Assembly: GCA_964518725.1 (NCBI GenBank) | Contig: CAZFKP010000023.1 | Span: 1 to 30,454 of the forward strand | Length of the DNA: 30,454 nucleotides | DNA from: JANRKF01 sp964518725 | Lineage (GTDB): Bacteria > Pseudomonadota > Alphaproteobacteria > Rickettsiales > SXRF01 | Reading direction: 5' to 3' | Shown: one piece after another, positions 23,657-30,454 of the stretch | How the letters are laid out: every line of letters starts with the position of its first letter | Numbering within the stretch: the first letter of the stretch is position 1 | Translations under genes and position numbers: made by a program | The notes under the pieces: model-generated | Seen by the model: the letters and a program-made list of their open reading frames with translations, nothing else | The model's database searches: none | What the model was told of the DNA's origin: nothing

Positions 23657-24779
23657 GACTTAATTGTCCCCCATGTATTTTTATAAACTGCGATTTGCCT
23701 TCTATTCCCACAAAGAGTGAGCGGTCGGTTCCAGTCATCCATACCTGCGCCTTACTGTCGCAGATTTCCTCAAATAACTCAAGCCTTCTCGCCGGGTCGA
23801 GGTGCGCCACCACCTCATCGAGTAAGATCACCGGCACCACCCCGTTCCACATCGCTCCAGCACGGCTTTGCGCCAGAACAATCGACAGAATCAGTGCCTT
23901 TTGCTCGCCAGTAGAACATTGGTGCGCCGGCATATTCTTCTCCCGGTGGACCACCAACATCTCCGAACGGTGGGTTCCGGATAATGTCCGCCCTGCCCCA
24001 CTATCAGCCATTCTACCGGCTGCCAGAATGTCACGGAAGTGGTTTTCTGCATCCAACGCCGATTTATTTTGAGCCAACACATCCTCCACCACCCCACGCA
24101 CCGCAAGATGGGGCTTGGGAAACGACAAGGTGGATTCCGCCACAGCATGGTTGATATGCTGGACCGTCAGGAGCCGTGCCGCCGCAATGCTCGCCGCCTT
24201 TTCCGCCATGGTATTTTCCAGCGATGCAAGCCAGTGTGCATCAAAATTATTATTGTTAAGCAGCCGGTTGCGCTCGCGCATCGCCTGTTCGTATGCATTG
24301 ACATGGCTCGCATGGTCGGCATCGAAACTATAGACCAGACGATCAAGAAATTTCCGGGCTTCGGATGTGCCGTCGAGGAAAATCTGTTCCATTTGCGGGG
24401 TCAGCCAGAGCATGCTCATATGGCGCGTAAGGTCGGCCTGAGATTTGACCGGTTTTCCGTCAATTTTGAGCGCCCGCTTCTCGATTTCACTGGGGTTCTC
24501 GGTATCGCGCCCGGTCGCTATGACCACCTCGCCCTGCATTCCGTTCACATACGCAACCACCGCCCATGGCGCATTATCGGCCACATTCGGCAGCTCGCTC
24601 AGTTTTGCGCGGCGCAACCCCCTGCCCGGCACCATCAGCGACAACGCCTCCAACAGATTGGTTTTACCCGCACCATTATGCCCGAACAGCACCACCGGCG
24701 CGGACGATACTTCCAGCCGCGCATGGCCATAATTACGGAAATGATGCAGCGATAAAGATGAGAGGCTAAGTGTGGTCAT
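23649..24779 (-). CDS. recF: DNA replication and repair protein RecF
   Basis: RecF is an ABC-type ATPase that, with RecO and RecR, loads RecA at gaps. Walker A is GHNGAGKT (33-40), the ABC signature is STGEQKAL (289-296) and Walker B is VILLDE (317-322) followed by AHLD. The N-terminal strand/FRNYGHARLEV and the 376-aa length are standard. ATG 24777-24779 has no good Shine-Dalgarno; instead the upstream region can base-pair with a distal loop (see the hairpin entry). It lies 122 bases after dnaN and overlaps the 154-aa gene. Confidence 0.96.
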   Translation of the reverse strand: MTTLSLSSLSLHHFRNYGHARLEVSSAPVVLFGHNGAGKTNLLEALSLMVPGRGLRRAKLSELPNVADNAPWAVVAYVNGMQGEVVIATGRDTENPSEIEKRALKIDGKPVKSQADLTRHMSMLWLTPQMEQIFLDGTSEARKFLDRLVYSFDADHASHVNAYEQAMRERNRLLNNNNFDAHWLASLENTMAEKAASIAAARLLTVQHINHAVAESTLSFPKPHLAVRGVVEDVLAQNKSALDAENHFRDILAAGRMADSGAGRTLSGTHRSEMLVVHREKNMPAHQCSTGEQKALILSIVLAQSRAGAMWNGVVPVILLDEVVAHLDPARRLELFEEICDSKAQVWMTGTDRSLFVGIEGKSQFIKIHGGQLSHD

Positions 24780-24786
24780 AATAGTC

Positions 24787-24847
24787 GCTAGGCTGAGCAG
24801 GATGCGAAGGAAATTCTGTATGCGTAGCGCAGCCTAGCAGCGCTACG
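24787..24847 (-). promoter_or_regulatory. Hairpin with loop complementary to the recF initiation region
   Basis: On the transcript, CGTAGCGC (24847-24840) and GCGCTACG (24830-24823) form an 8-bp stem with a 9-base loop. The loop plus one stem base, GCTAGGCTG (24838-24830), is exactly complementary to CAGCCTAGC (24795-24787), which lies 8 to 16 bases ahead of the recF ATG. The two pairings compete or form a pseudoknot, and the second would cover the recF ribosome entry site. Confidence 0.5.
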
Positions 24848-24901
24848 TGAGCAACTAAAATACAAAATTCTCAAGTGAGCCTGCCAGCGTAGTAGACTAT
24901 T

Positions 24902-26020
24902 TCATACCCGCATCGGCATGATGACATAGAGGGCGGCAACATCCGTCGTATCACGCACCAGCGCGGGCGATGCACCATCATTGAGCAGGAATTGCGCGGT
25001 GTCGCCTTCGATGTTAGTGAGCATCTCAAGCAGGTAGCGCGAGTTGAAGCCAATTTCGATAGGCGCCGCAGAATAGGTCACGTCCAGCTCTTCGGTTGCC
25101 GTGCCATGCTCGCTGCTGCTGGCAGTCAGGGTCAGTTTTCCATTCTCAGTCGCCAACTTGACTGCCCGGGTTTTTTCCGAAGAAATAACCGACACACGAT
25201 CCACCGCCTGTGCAAACAGTTTACGGTCAAGCTCCAGGATTTTTTCATTGGAAGCAGGAATCACGCGCTCGTAATCCGGGAAGTTTCCATCAATCAACTT
25301 GGAAACAATCACCGCGCTGCCGACAACAAAACGAATCTTGCTTTCGGAAAGCGAAATATTGACGTCGCCTTCGCTTTCGGCAAGAAGTTTTTTAAGCTCA
25401 TAAATTACCTTGCGCGGCACGATCACGCCCGGCATGCCATCGGCACCCGCAGGCAGAGCCACTTCGATGCGCGCCAGACGATGCCCGTCAGTAGCAACCG
25501 CACGCAACGTTTTGTCAGCGCCACTTTTGGCCACATGGAAATAAATACCGTTCAGGTAATAACGGGTTTCCTCATTGGACATGGCAAAGCTCGGCTTCTC
25601 AATGAGCGCCTTGCACTCTGCCGCTTTTAACGTGAAACTATAGTCGAGGTCACCTTCGGCCATCACGGGGAAATCTTCCACCGGCAGGCAGGCCAGCGAG
25701 AAGCGCGAGCCGCCGGAACGGATGCTCACCTTGTTGCCGTCGTCGTTTTCCGTAATTTCAACTTGCGCGCCATCCGGAAGCTTACGAACGATTTCATACA
25801 GCATGTGTGCGGGAACCGTGGTGATGCCATTGCGCGAGATCGTGCCCGGAACCTTATCAACCATCGCCAGATCCATATCGGTGGCGGTAAAGGCGATTGT
25901 ATCCCCTTGCGCGTCAATTTTCACGTTGGCAAGCACCGCAATCGTGCCGCGCTTTTCAACCACCGACTGCACATGCCCAAGAGCCTTCAGCAAATGCGAG
26001 CGTTCAATGACGAACTTCAT
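24902..26020 (-). CDS. dnaN: DNA polymerase III beta subunit (sliding clamp)
   Basis: The clamp encircles DNA and tethers polymerase III and repair proteins. From MKFVIERSHLLKALGHVQSVV the protein is 372 aa, the standard length, with three repeated clamp domains (boundaries near 125 and 250) and the conserved C-terminal YVIMPMRV. I start at ATG 26018-26020 because homologues begin at MKF; an ATG 16 codons upstream (26066-26068) has the better ribosome binding site (GGGGGAG) and could give a short N-terminal extension, SASLAKESSQTGNDP. The promoter probably lies in 26069-26143. Confidence 0.96.
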   Translation of the reverse strand: MKFVIERSHLLKALGHVQSVVEKRGTIAVLANVKIDAQGDTIAFTATDMDLAMVDKVPGTISRNGITTVPAHMLYEIVRKLPDGAQVEITENDDGNKVSIRSGGSRFSLACLPVEDFPVMAEGDLDYSFTLKAAECKALIEKPSFAMSNEETRYYLNGIYFHVAKSGADKTLRAVATDGHRLARIEVALPAGADGMPGVIVPRKVIYELKKLLAESEGDVNISLSESKIRFVVGSAVIVSKLIDGNFPDYERVIPASNEKILELDRKLFAQAVDRVSVISSEKTRAVKLATENGKLTLTASSSEHGTATEELDVTYSAAPIEIGFNSRYLLEMLTNIEGDTAQFLLNDGASPALVRDTTDVAALYVIMPMRV

Positions 26021-26068
26021 AGGATCGTTCCCCGTTTGAGATGATTCTTTGGCGAGCGATGCGGACAT

Positions 26069-26143
26069 GATATGTACTCCCCCGTTGCTATTTTTATTGT
26101 ATAGCATCTGAGCAGGTTTTAACAAAGTCCACAACAGTATTTT
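26069..26143 (-). promoter_or_regulatory. Probable dnaN promoter region
   Basis: The minus strand of this 75-base gap holds TTGTTA and, 16 to 18 bases on, TATACAAT, giving a plausible -35/-10 pair (best -10 TACAAT). It sits between the His-rich membrane protein gene and dnaN, and would make dnaN-recF independent of dnaA. A TGTGGACTT in the gap is only a weak DnaA-box match. Confidence 0.45.
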
Positions 26144-27166
26144 TTAACGCGACGGCGCTTTTTTACGCCGCCAAATCACTGCGTCCACCACGTAATGATG
26201 GAAGTTCACACTCATGAAAACAATGAGCATCACCGCCACGGTCGATACCACCTGCAATGATTGGCTGATGATCGCAAACAGGATATACACGCCAAAGGTG
26301 AAGCCAAGGCATACGACCATGTAATAGATGATCCGCCCGTCCTGGCTCATGCCAGATACCAGCTTCTGATTGGGCACGATGCCACCCTTGAATTTCTGGT
26401 TGTTCTGCATCCACACAAACAGGATATATTGCAGGTTATGCCAGATATTCACGCCCAGCCAGCCTGTGTTGATATCGTCGACCAGTATGTAACCGAACAG
26501 GAACATCGCATGATGCGACAGCATATACACCGCGTAGCTTCCATGCATGAAACCGGCTTTCCGCAACATATACCACTGGCGGAGCTGCCATAGTATGAGC
26601 GCGGCGCTGGCCACCATCGCCACCGCTACCACCACGAAGGAAATAGGAATGACTTTAAGCTCCATCATAAGGAATGTCCCAGGTGCTTGCCACGAGCGGT
26701 AGAGAATGCCGGTGATCGGCAGCGCCCAGAGCGCCGCCGTATGCAGTGGATGATAAAGCGTTGCCGGGGTTTTGCCGCCGCGCGAGAGATAATAGCGCGA
26801 AATACCGTAGCTCTGGCGCGTATAATGGAACCACTGCCAATAGAGATAAACGCTGGCGATGACCCAATGACCTATGAGCCTATACGCGCCGTAGGTTGCG
26901 GCAACCACGAGGACGGGCAGCACAAACACCAGGAAATAATGCCGCTTGGCGCTCACCCAGTCGAAGGCAATGCGGGTATAGGTCGAGATTACATGATGGT
27001 AGCCCAGCAGCCAGAGGTCAGCCAGCAGCAGGTAGGGAAAGAGCGCCGGCTCCAAGGTACACAAACCAACAGTTAACATACCAAGCGCGAGCGGTAGCAG
27101 CAGGAATATCATATCGAACGAACGATTGCGAAGCCAGAAATAGTCCACATTCGAGATCACGATCAC
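26144..27166 (-). CDS. Histidine-rich multipass membrane protein, unknown function
   Basis: I do not recognise a named family with certainty. The 340-aa protein has about eight membrane helices. Histidines sit in conserved-looking clusters near membrane edges: YHHVISTYTR (H57, H58), YWQWFHYTRQSYG (H114), HPLH (139-142), SHHAMF, NIWHNLQY and, at the end, FHHYVVDAVIWR. Such H-H and H-x-x-H sets resemble the di-iron or zinc sites of membrane desaturases, hydroxylases and related oxygenases, but the spacing does not match one I can name. I start at GTG 27164-27166, which overlaps the acyltransferase stop by four bases (GTGA) behind AAGGTAAGG; the longer ORF start at 27217 would overlap it by 55. 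The coupling says the two proteins act together, likely in modifying an envelope lipid or glycan. Confidence 0.68.
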   Translation of the reverse strand: MIVISNVDYFWLRNRSFDMIFLLLPLALGMLTVGLCTLEPALFPYLLLADLWLLGYHHVISTYTRIAFDWVSAKRHYFLVFVLPVLVVAATYGAYRLIGHWVIASVYLYWQWFHYTRQSYGISRYYLSRGGKTPATLYHPLHTAALWALPITGILYRSWQAPGTFLMMELKVIPISFVVVAVAMVASAALILWQLRQWYMLRKAGFMHGSYAVYMLSHHAMFLFGYILVDDINTGWLGVNIWHNLQYILFVWMQNNQKFKGGIVPNQKLVSGMSQDGRIIYYMVVCLGFTFGVYILFAIISQSLQVVSTVAVMLIVFMSVNFHHYVVDAVIWRRKKAPSR

Positions 27167-28209
27167 TGCCTTACCTTTTTCCGTACGCCCACCAGCGGAC
27201 GCTCCACCATAAACCACACCATGAGAGCAATTATATTCACAACAGGAAAGCTTGTCCAGAACATTGACCAGTCATGATGGCAACGTACTCCCTCGCAGCT
27301 CATTCCAAGCGTAATGACGATGACAACGCCCGCTAGAATATGCAGCAGGAATATGGGATATGCGAGGTGCCCCAGCCCCTTGTCGATCTGGACGAGCAGG
27401 CGTGAGTGTGTGTCCATACGGCCAAGTATATGGACGGTAGCGGCGTTCAGCAGCAGGGCTATGCACAACCCCGCCACCAGAACGTCGCTCTCCGACCACT
27501 CTTCGCCGAAATAGCGCACATCGTCAAAGAGCCATGGCGCCCCGAGATAATAGCCAATGGTAATGGCGATCATGAGCCCACCCTGCCATAGCCTGGTGGG
27601 TGGCCGGTTCTGACCTTCACGATAGACATAGGCTCCAAGGAAGAACGGCAGAGCCCCGGCCAAAATAGCGTAATAGCGAAATTGGAGCGGCGCCTCCACA
27701 TAGACCATCCCCGCCGTGTATGCGAAGGCGAGCATGCCCCAAAGCCAGAAACGCCGGGCGCTCGCCAGCAGCAAGGGTAGCATCACCCACCATACCAGCT
27801 CCACCGCCAGTGACCATGTGGGCGGCACGAGGTTGGTCATCGAGCGGTCACCCAGTATACCAGTCAGGCCTACGACAGTGAGATTGTTCACCCACTCCAG
27901 GAATGAATCGGGCCATTGCATGCGCTCATGCACGGCAAGCGCCTGCCCGGGATAATAGAACACTACGACGGCCGAAAGGGCGAGCGTCACCCAATAGGCC
28001 GGCATGACGCGCAACAAGCGATTCAGGATATATTTTCGGCGGCCGTCGCTGATACGGGAATAATGTGTGTCGATGACCATGGCCATAAGGTAACCACTTA
28101 GTATGAAAAAGCCGCTCACTGCGTAGATGCCCGTATGCACCATGAAAAACGGGCCGAGATGCGCCAGCATCACCATGAGCGCGAGCATATAACGGTAGGT
28201 ACCGAACAC
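27163..28209 (-). CDS. Acyltransferase-3 family membrane protein (OafA-like)
   Basis: Integral membrane O-acyltransferases of this family acetylate or acylate LPS O-antigen, exopolysaccharides or peptidoglycan from the cytoplasmic side. The 348-aa protein starts FGTYRYMLALMVMLAHLG, with the conserved catalytic-type H17, has SGFFILSGYLMAM, then RYILNRLLRVMPAYW (R64, R67, P70), the second family motif, and about ten membrane helices. It is the bare membrane domain without a periplasmic SGNH extension. The GTG start (28207-28209) is three bases beyond the dnaA stop, and its own stop overlaps the next gene, so dnaA, this gene and the His-rich protein form one translational chain. Confidence 0.85.
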   Translation of the reverse strand: MFGTYRYMLALMVMLAHLGPFFMVHTGIYAVSGFFILSGYLMAMVIDTHYSRISDGRRKYILNRLLRVMPAYWVTLALSAVVVFYYPGQALAVHERMQWPDSFLEWVNNLTVVGLTGILGDRSMTNLVPPTWSLAVELVWWVMLPLLLASARRFWLWGMLAFAYTAGMVYVEAPLQFRYYAILAGALPFFLGAYVYREGQNRPPTRLWQGGLMIAITIGYYLGAPWLFDDVRYFGEEWSESDVLVAGLCIALLLNAATVHILGRMDTHSRLLVQIDKGLGHLAYPIFLLHILAGVVIVITLGMSCEGVRCHHDWSMFWTSFPVVNIIALMVWFMVERPLVGVRKKVRQ

Positions 28210-28212
28210 GAC

Positions 28213-29625
28213 CTAGTTCTGGAGGGTGCGCGAGAGTAGCTCAACGTCGGCGCAGAATTCTGCATCGGACGAGATCAGCTCCTCTACTTTTTTAACCGCA
28301 TGCATGACGGTGGTGTGATCCTTGCCACCGAAACGTCGGCCAATGTCCGGCAGGCTCTTAGTGGTGAATTTCTTGGCGAGGTACATGGCCACCTGACGCG
28401 GACGGGCGACCGAGCGCGAACGCCGCGCTGAATGCATGTCTGAAACTTTGATGTTGTAATGCTGCGCCACCTGTTTCTGGATGTCTTCGACCGTAATCCG
28501 GCGATCATTGGCGCGCAGCAGATCATGCAGTACTTCCTGCACCGTTTCCATGGTGATCGGTCGGCCAACCAGCGTCGCATGCGCCACAACGCGGTTTAGC
28601 GCACCTTCGAGTTCACGGACATTGGAGGTGATCTTATGGGCAAGAAATTCGATGACTTTCGTCGGAATGTCCACGTGCGACATGTGCTCGACCTTGGATT
28701 GCAGGATGCCCAGCCGCAGCTCATAACTCGTCGTATGAATGTCGGCAACCAGCCCCCAGCCAAGACGCGAACGCACCCGCTCTTCAATGCCCTCAAGGTC
28801 AGAAGGCGAGCGATCGCCGGAGATAACGAGTTGCTTGTTCTGGTCGATCAACGCATTGAAGGTGTGAAAAAATTCTTCCTGGGTGGAATCCTTGCCGGAA
28901 ATAAACTGCACATCGTCAATCATCAACACATCCACCGAGCGGAACTGCTCCTTGAATGCAAAAGATTCCTTGAAGCGCAGCGCCTTCACGAACTGATACA
29001 TGAATTTTTCCGCCGAAAGATACATCACCTTACGATTCGGGCTGTTCTGACGAATATGCCAGGCAATAGCGTGCATCAGGTGAGTTTTACCGAGACCGAC
29101 GCCGCCGTAAAGGAACAGAGGGTTGCAACCCGCTACTACCTGCGCCGACTCGGCAACACGGCGGGCGGCGGCATGCGCCAGCTCGTTGGGCTTTCCAACC
29201 ACAAAATTCTCGAACGTATAGCGCGGATCGAGCGGCGCGCCAAACGTGCTGTCCTGCTCGGAAGTTTCCACATTCGACCACGACGGGTGAACAATCACGT
29301 TCTTTTCCTGCAGCTCAACACTGTTGGCAGCCGGTGAAGCAATCACAATCTCCAGCGAGTAGCCTTCCGTTGCCGGCTCAACACTCCACAGCTCCGTAAT
29401 CGTGTTGATGTAATGGGTGTTGATCCACTCACGCATAAAGCGCGTCGGCACCGAAAGCTGAACAAGCTGGTCTTTGACACACAGGAATTGCATTGGTTTC
29501 AGCCAGCTGCGGTAAATCGCCTCGCCATATTGGGCGTGCAGGCTTAGGCTGATACGCTTCCAGGTGGATGCCAGCACATCATCGATCGTCTGCGCGCTGG
29601 CAGCATCCATCATCAATGTTTCCAT
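28213..29625 (-). CDS. dnaA: Chromosomal replication initiator DnaA
   Basis: DnaA is the AAA+ initiator that opens oriC. From ATG 29623-29625 the protein is 470 aa: domain I at the N-terminus (TWKRISLSLHAQYGEAIYRSWLKPMQ), a linker, the AAA+ core with Walker A GGVGLGKT (174-181) and Walker B LMIDD (234-238), VRSRLGWGLVADI with the arginine-finger region, and the C-terminal DNA-binding domain with the family signature FGGKDHTTVMHAVKKVE. The ATG is preceded by GGGGAG; the GTG seven codons earlier is less likely. The coding start lies inside the end of the rhodanese gene (13-base overlap). No convincing DnaA-box cluster is seen in the window. Confidence 0.97.
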   Translation of the reverse strand: METLMMDAASAQTIDDVLASTWKRISLSLHAQYGEAIYRSWLKPMQFLCVKDQLVQLSVPTRFMREWINTHYINTITELWSVEPATEGYSLEIVIASPAANSVELQEKNVIVHPSWSNVETSEQDSTFGAPLDPRYTFENFVVGKPNELAHAAARRVAESAQVVAGCNPLFLYGGVGLGKTHLMHAIAWHIRQNSPNRKVMYLSAEKFMYQFVKALRFKESFAFKEQFRSVDVLMIDDVQFISGKDSTQEEFFHTFNALIDQNKQLVISGDRSPSDLEGIEERVRSRLGWGLVADIHTTSYELRLGILQSKVEHMSHVDIPTKVIEFLAHKITSNVRELEGALNRVVAHATLVGRPITMETVQEVLHDLLRANDRRITVEDIQKQVAQHYNIKVSDMHSARRSRSVARPRQVAMYLAKKFTTKSLPDIGRRFGGKDHTTVMHAVKKVEELISSDAEFCADVELLSRTLQN

Positions 29626-30107
29626 GGCAAATTGCTCCCCTGCCACCCGCTGATACGGCCACGATGGCCGCTTGCATCAGCATCGCCTTCAAAGCCGGTC
29701 GCCACGTTGAAACAATGGCGGTAACCCGCGGCGTTCATGGCCTGTGCGGCACTCGAAGAACGCCCGCCGCCACGGCACATAAAAAATACAGGGGTGTTTT
29801 TATCAACACCGAGCTGTTCAAAATCTTTCAGGAATGTAGGGTTTTCAGCCATCTCCGGGTAGACCTTCCAGGAAATCATCGCAAGCCTGCCTTTGCAGCC
29901 TACAAGATCCGGCACCCCGACGAACTGCCACTCCGGCACCGTCCGTACGTCTACCAGCATTCCGCCGTGTTTTACCAGATATTCAAACGCCTCGGCCGGC
30001 ATCAATTCTCCAGCATATGAACAGGCCGGGGATTTGCGGGCGGATGCCTTGCTAACCAGCTCTGATAAAGGATTAGATAGAGATACGGCGGAGGCAGACG
30101 AAGCCAT
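29613..30107 (-). CDS. Rhodanese-like domain protein
   Basis: A single rhodanese domain of sulfur-transfer type: D53 in LVDVRTVPEWQF, the active-site loop C111-RGGGRSS, and a closing helix AAQAMNAAGY. The loop CRGGGRS is long and glycine-rich, like the small single-domain rhodaneses. No signal peptide is evident, so a cytoplasmic role is expected. The first 30 residues are a Ser/Ala-rich tail of unknown use. The gene stands between rpsT and dnaA and overlaps the dnaA start by 13 bases, which couples them. Substrate is unknown. Confidence 0.88.
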   Translation of the reverse strand: MASSASAVSLSNPLSELVSKASARKSPACSYAGELMPAEAFEYLVKHGGMLVDVRTVPEWQFVGVPDLVGCKGRLAMISWKVYPEMAENPTFLKDFEQLGVDKNTPVFFMCRGGGRSSSAAQAMNAAGYRHCFNVATGFEGDADASGHRGRISGWQGSNLPWKH

Positions 30108-30121
30108 GGATACCCTTCCCG

Positions 30122-30142
30122 TTGCAGTAAATTTAGTTGCAA
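30122..30142. promoter_or_regulatory. Imperfect palindrome upstream of the rhodanese-dnaA pair
   Basis: A 21-base imperfect palindrome with arms TTGCA...TGCAA around a TAAATTTA core lies 15 bases before the rhodanese ATG. It could be an operator for the dnaA transcript. On the minus strand a weak stem CCGTC/GACGG just upstream (about 30155-30173) with ATTTTT behind may be the rpsT terminator. Confidence 0.35.
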
Positions 30143-30198
30143 AAATCGACCCGTCTCTTGAGCGGACGGTGAAAATTAACTAGAGAAAAATCAGAAAG

Positions 30199-30454
30199 TT
30201 AGGCAGCGAGTTTTTTGATACGCGACGACAGGCGGCTCATCTTGCGCGACGCGGTTTCCTTCTTGAGGACACCCTTGCTGACACCACGCATCAGTTCCGG
30301 CTGAGCAGCTTTGAGAGCGGCGTTCGCAGCGGTCTTATCCCCGGTTGCAATCGCTTCTTCTACCGTACGCAGGAAAGTTTTAATGCGGCTGGTACGTGCA
30401 CGGTTCGTTGCCGTACGCGCAATGGTTTGTCGGTTACGTTTCTCAGAAGACTTG
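30199..30454 (-). CDS. rpsT: 30S ribosomal protein S20, 5' end outside window
   Basis: The minus strand from the window edge to the TAA at 30201-30199 encodes about 84 residues: KSSEKRNRQTIARTATNR, a VEEAIATGDKTAANAALK helix, QPELMRGVSKGVLKKETAS and the C-terminal SRKMSRLSSRIKKLAA. This is the S20 pattern almost to the N-terminus; only the first few residues (usually MANH or similar) are missing. S20 binds the 16S rRNA early in 30S assembly. Its place just before dnaA is usual in Alphaproteobacteria. Confidence 0.93.
   Translation of the reverse strand, partial: KSSEKRNRQTIARTATNRARTSRIKTFLRTVEEAIATGDKTAANAALKAAQPELMRGVSKGVLKKETASRKMSRLSSRIKKLAA

Noticed and set aside
24039..24755. 238-aa plus-strand frame over recF
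   Set aside because: Antisense to recF, whose ATPase motifs are intact; the frame is rich in His, Arg and Gln, typical of a shadow.
1..30454. CRISPR array, prophage, insertion sequence or tRNA
   Set aside because: No regularly spaced direct repeats, no transposase, integrase or phage structural gene and no cloverleaf were found on reading both strands.

Overview
The window looks like a chromosomal segment of an alphaproteobacterium of intermediate GC content. The evidence is the rpsT-(rhodanese)-dnaA...dnaN-recF-gyrB order, a free-standing F0 operon (atpI-B-E-F'-F) with duplicated b/b' subunits and no F1 genes, an alphaproteobacterial-type citrate synthase and ETF-quinone oxidoreductase, the DUF721(DciA)-DsbA pair, and a zinc-independent L36. 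A palindromic element sits in frame inside a protein gene, a habit best known from Rickettsia and relatives. The genus cannot be named from sequence alone. There is no prophage, IS, CRISPR, tRNA or rRNA that I can see.

Layout. 1-339 is the 3' end of alaS. 650-3130 (+) is an 826-aa protein with a PIN-like central domain and no recognised family; it meets gltA (3134-4456, -) tail to tail with 3 bp between. On the minus strand follow an AftB-like GT-C membrane glycosyltransferase (4535-6121) and the ETF-ubiquinone oxidoreductase (6128-7732), which precedes it in transcription. From 7825 the plus strand carries a low-GC hypothetical gene with a C9 tract, a family-4-type uracil-DNA glycosylase carrying the palindromic insert, a lytic transglycosylase with its own promoter, rnhB, dciA-like DUF721, a DsbA-like thiol oxidoreductase, the F0 ATP synthase operon, then an outer-membrane beta-barrel protein and a GT2 synthase with an N-terminal MshEN-like domain, rpmJ and methylmalonyl-CoA mutase.

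From 20058 to the end everything is on the minus strand. Reading in transcription order: rpsT (5' end outside the window), a rhodanese-like protein, dnaA, an acyltransferase-3 protein, a histidine-rich multipass membrane protein, dnaN, recF, an unknown 154-aa protein, gyrB, and a 72-aa glycine-zipper protein with its own promoter, long leader and terminator. The replication block is therefore interrupted: an envelope-modification-like pair is translationally coupled between dnaA and dnaN, and an unknown gene is coupled between recF and gyrB.

Functionally the window mixes replication initiation and DNA repair (dnaA, dnaN, recF, gyrB, rnhB, UDG, DciA), energy and carbon metabolism (gltA, ETF-QO, MCM, F0), and cell envelope work (AftB-like GT, Slt, DsbA, OMP plus GT2 synthase, acyltransferase). 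The strongest candidates for undescribed biology are the MshEN-GT2/OMP pair, the acyltransferase plus His-rich membrane protein lodged in the dnaA operon, the PIN-like 826-aa protein, the in-frame palindromic element in UDG, and the potential loop-to-RBS pairing ahead of recF.
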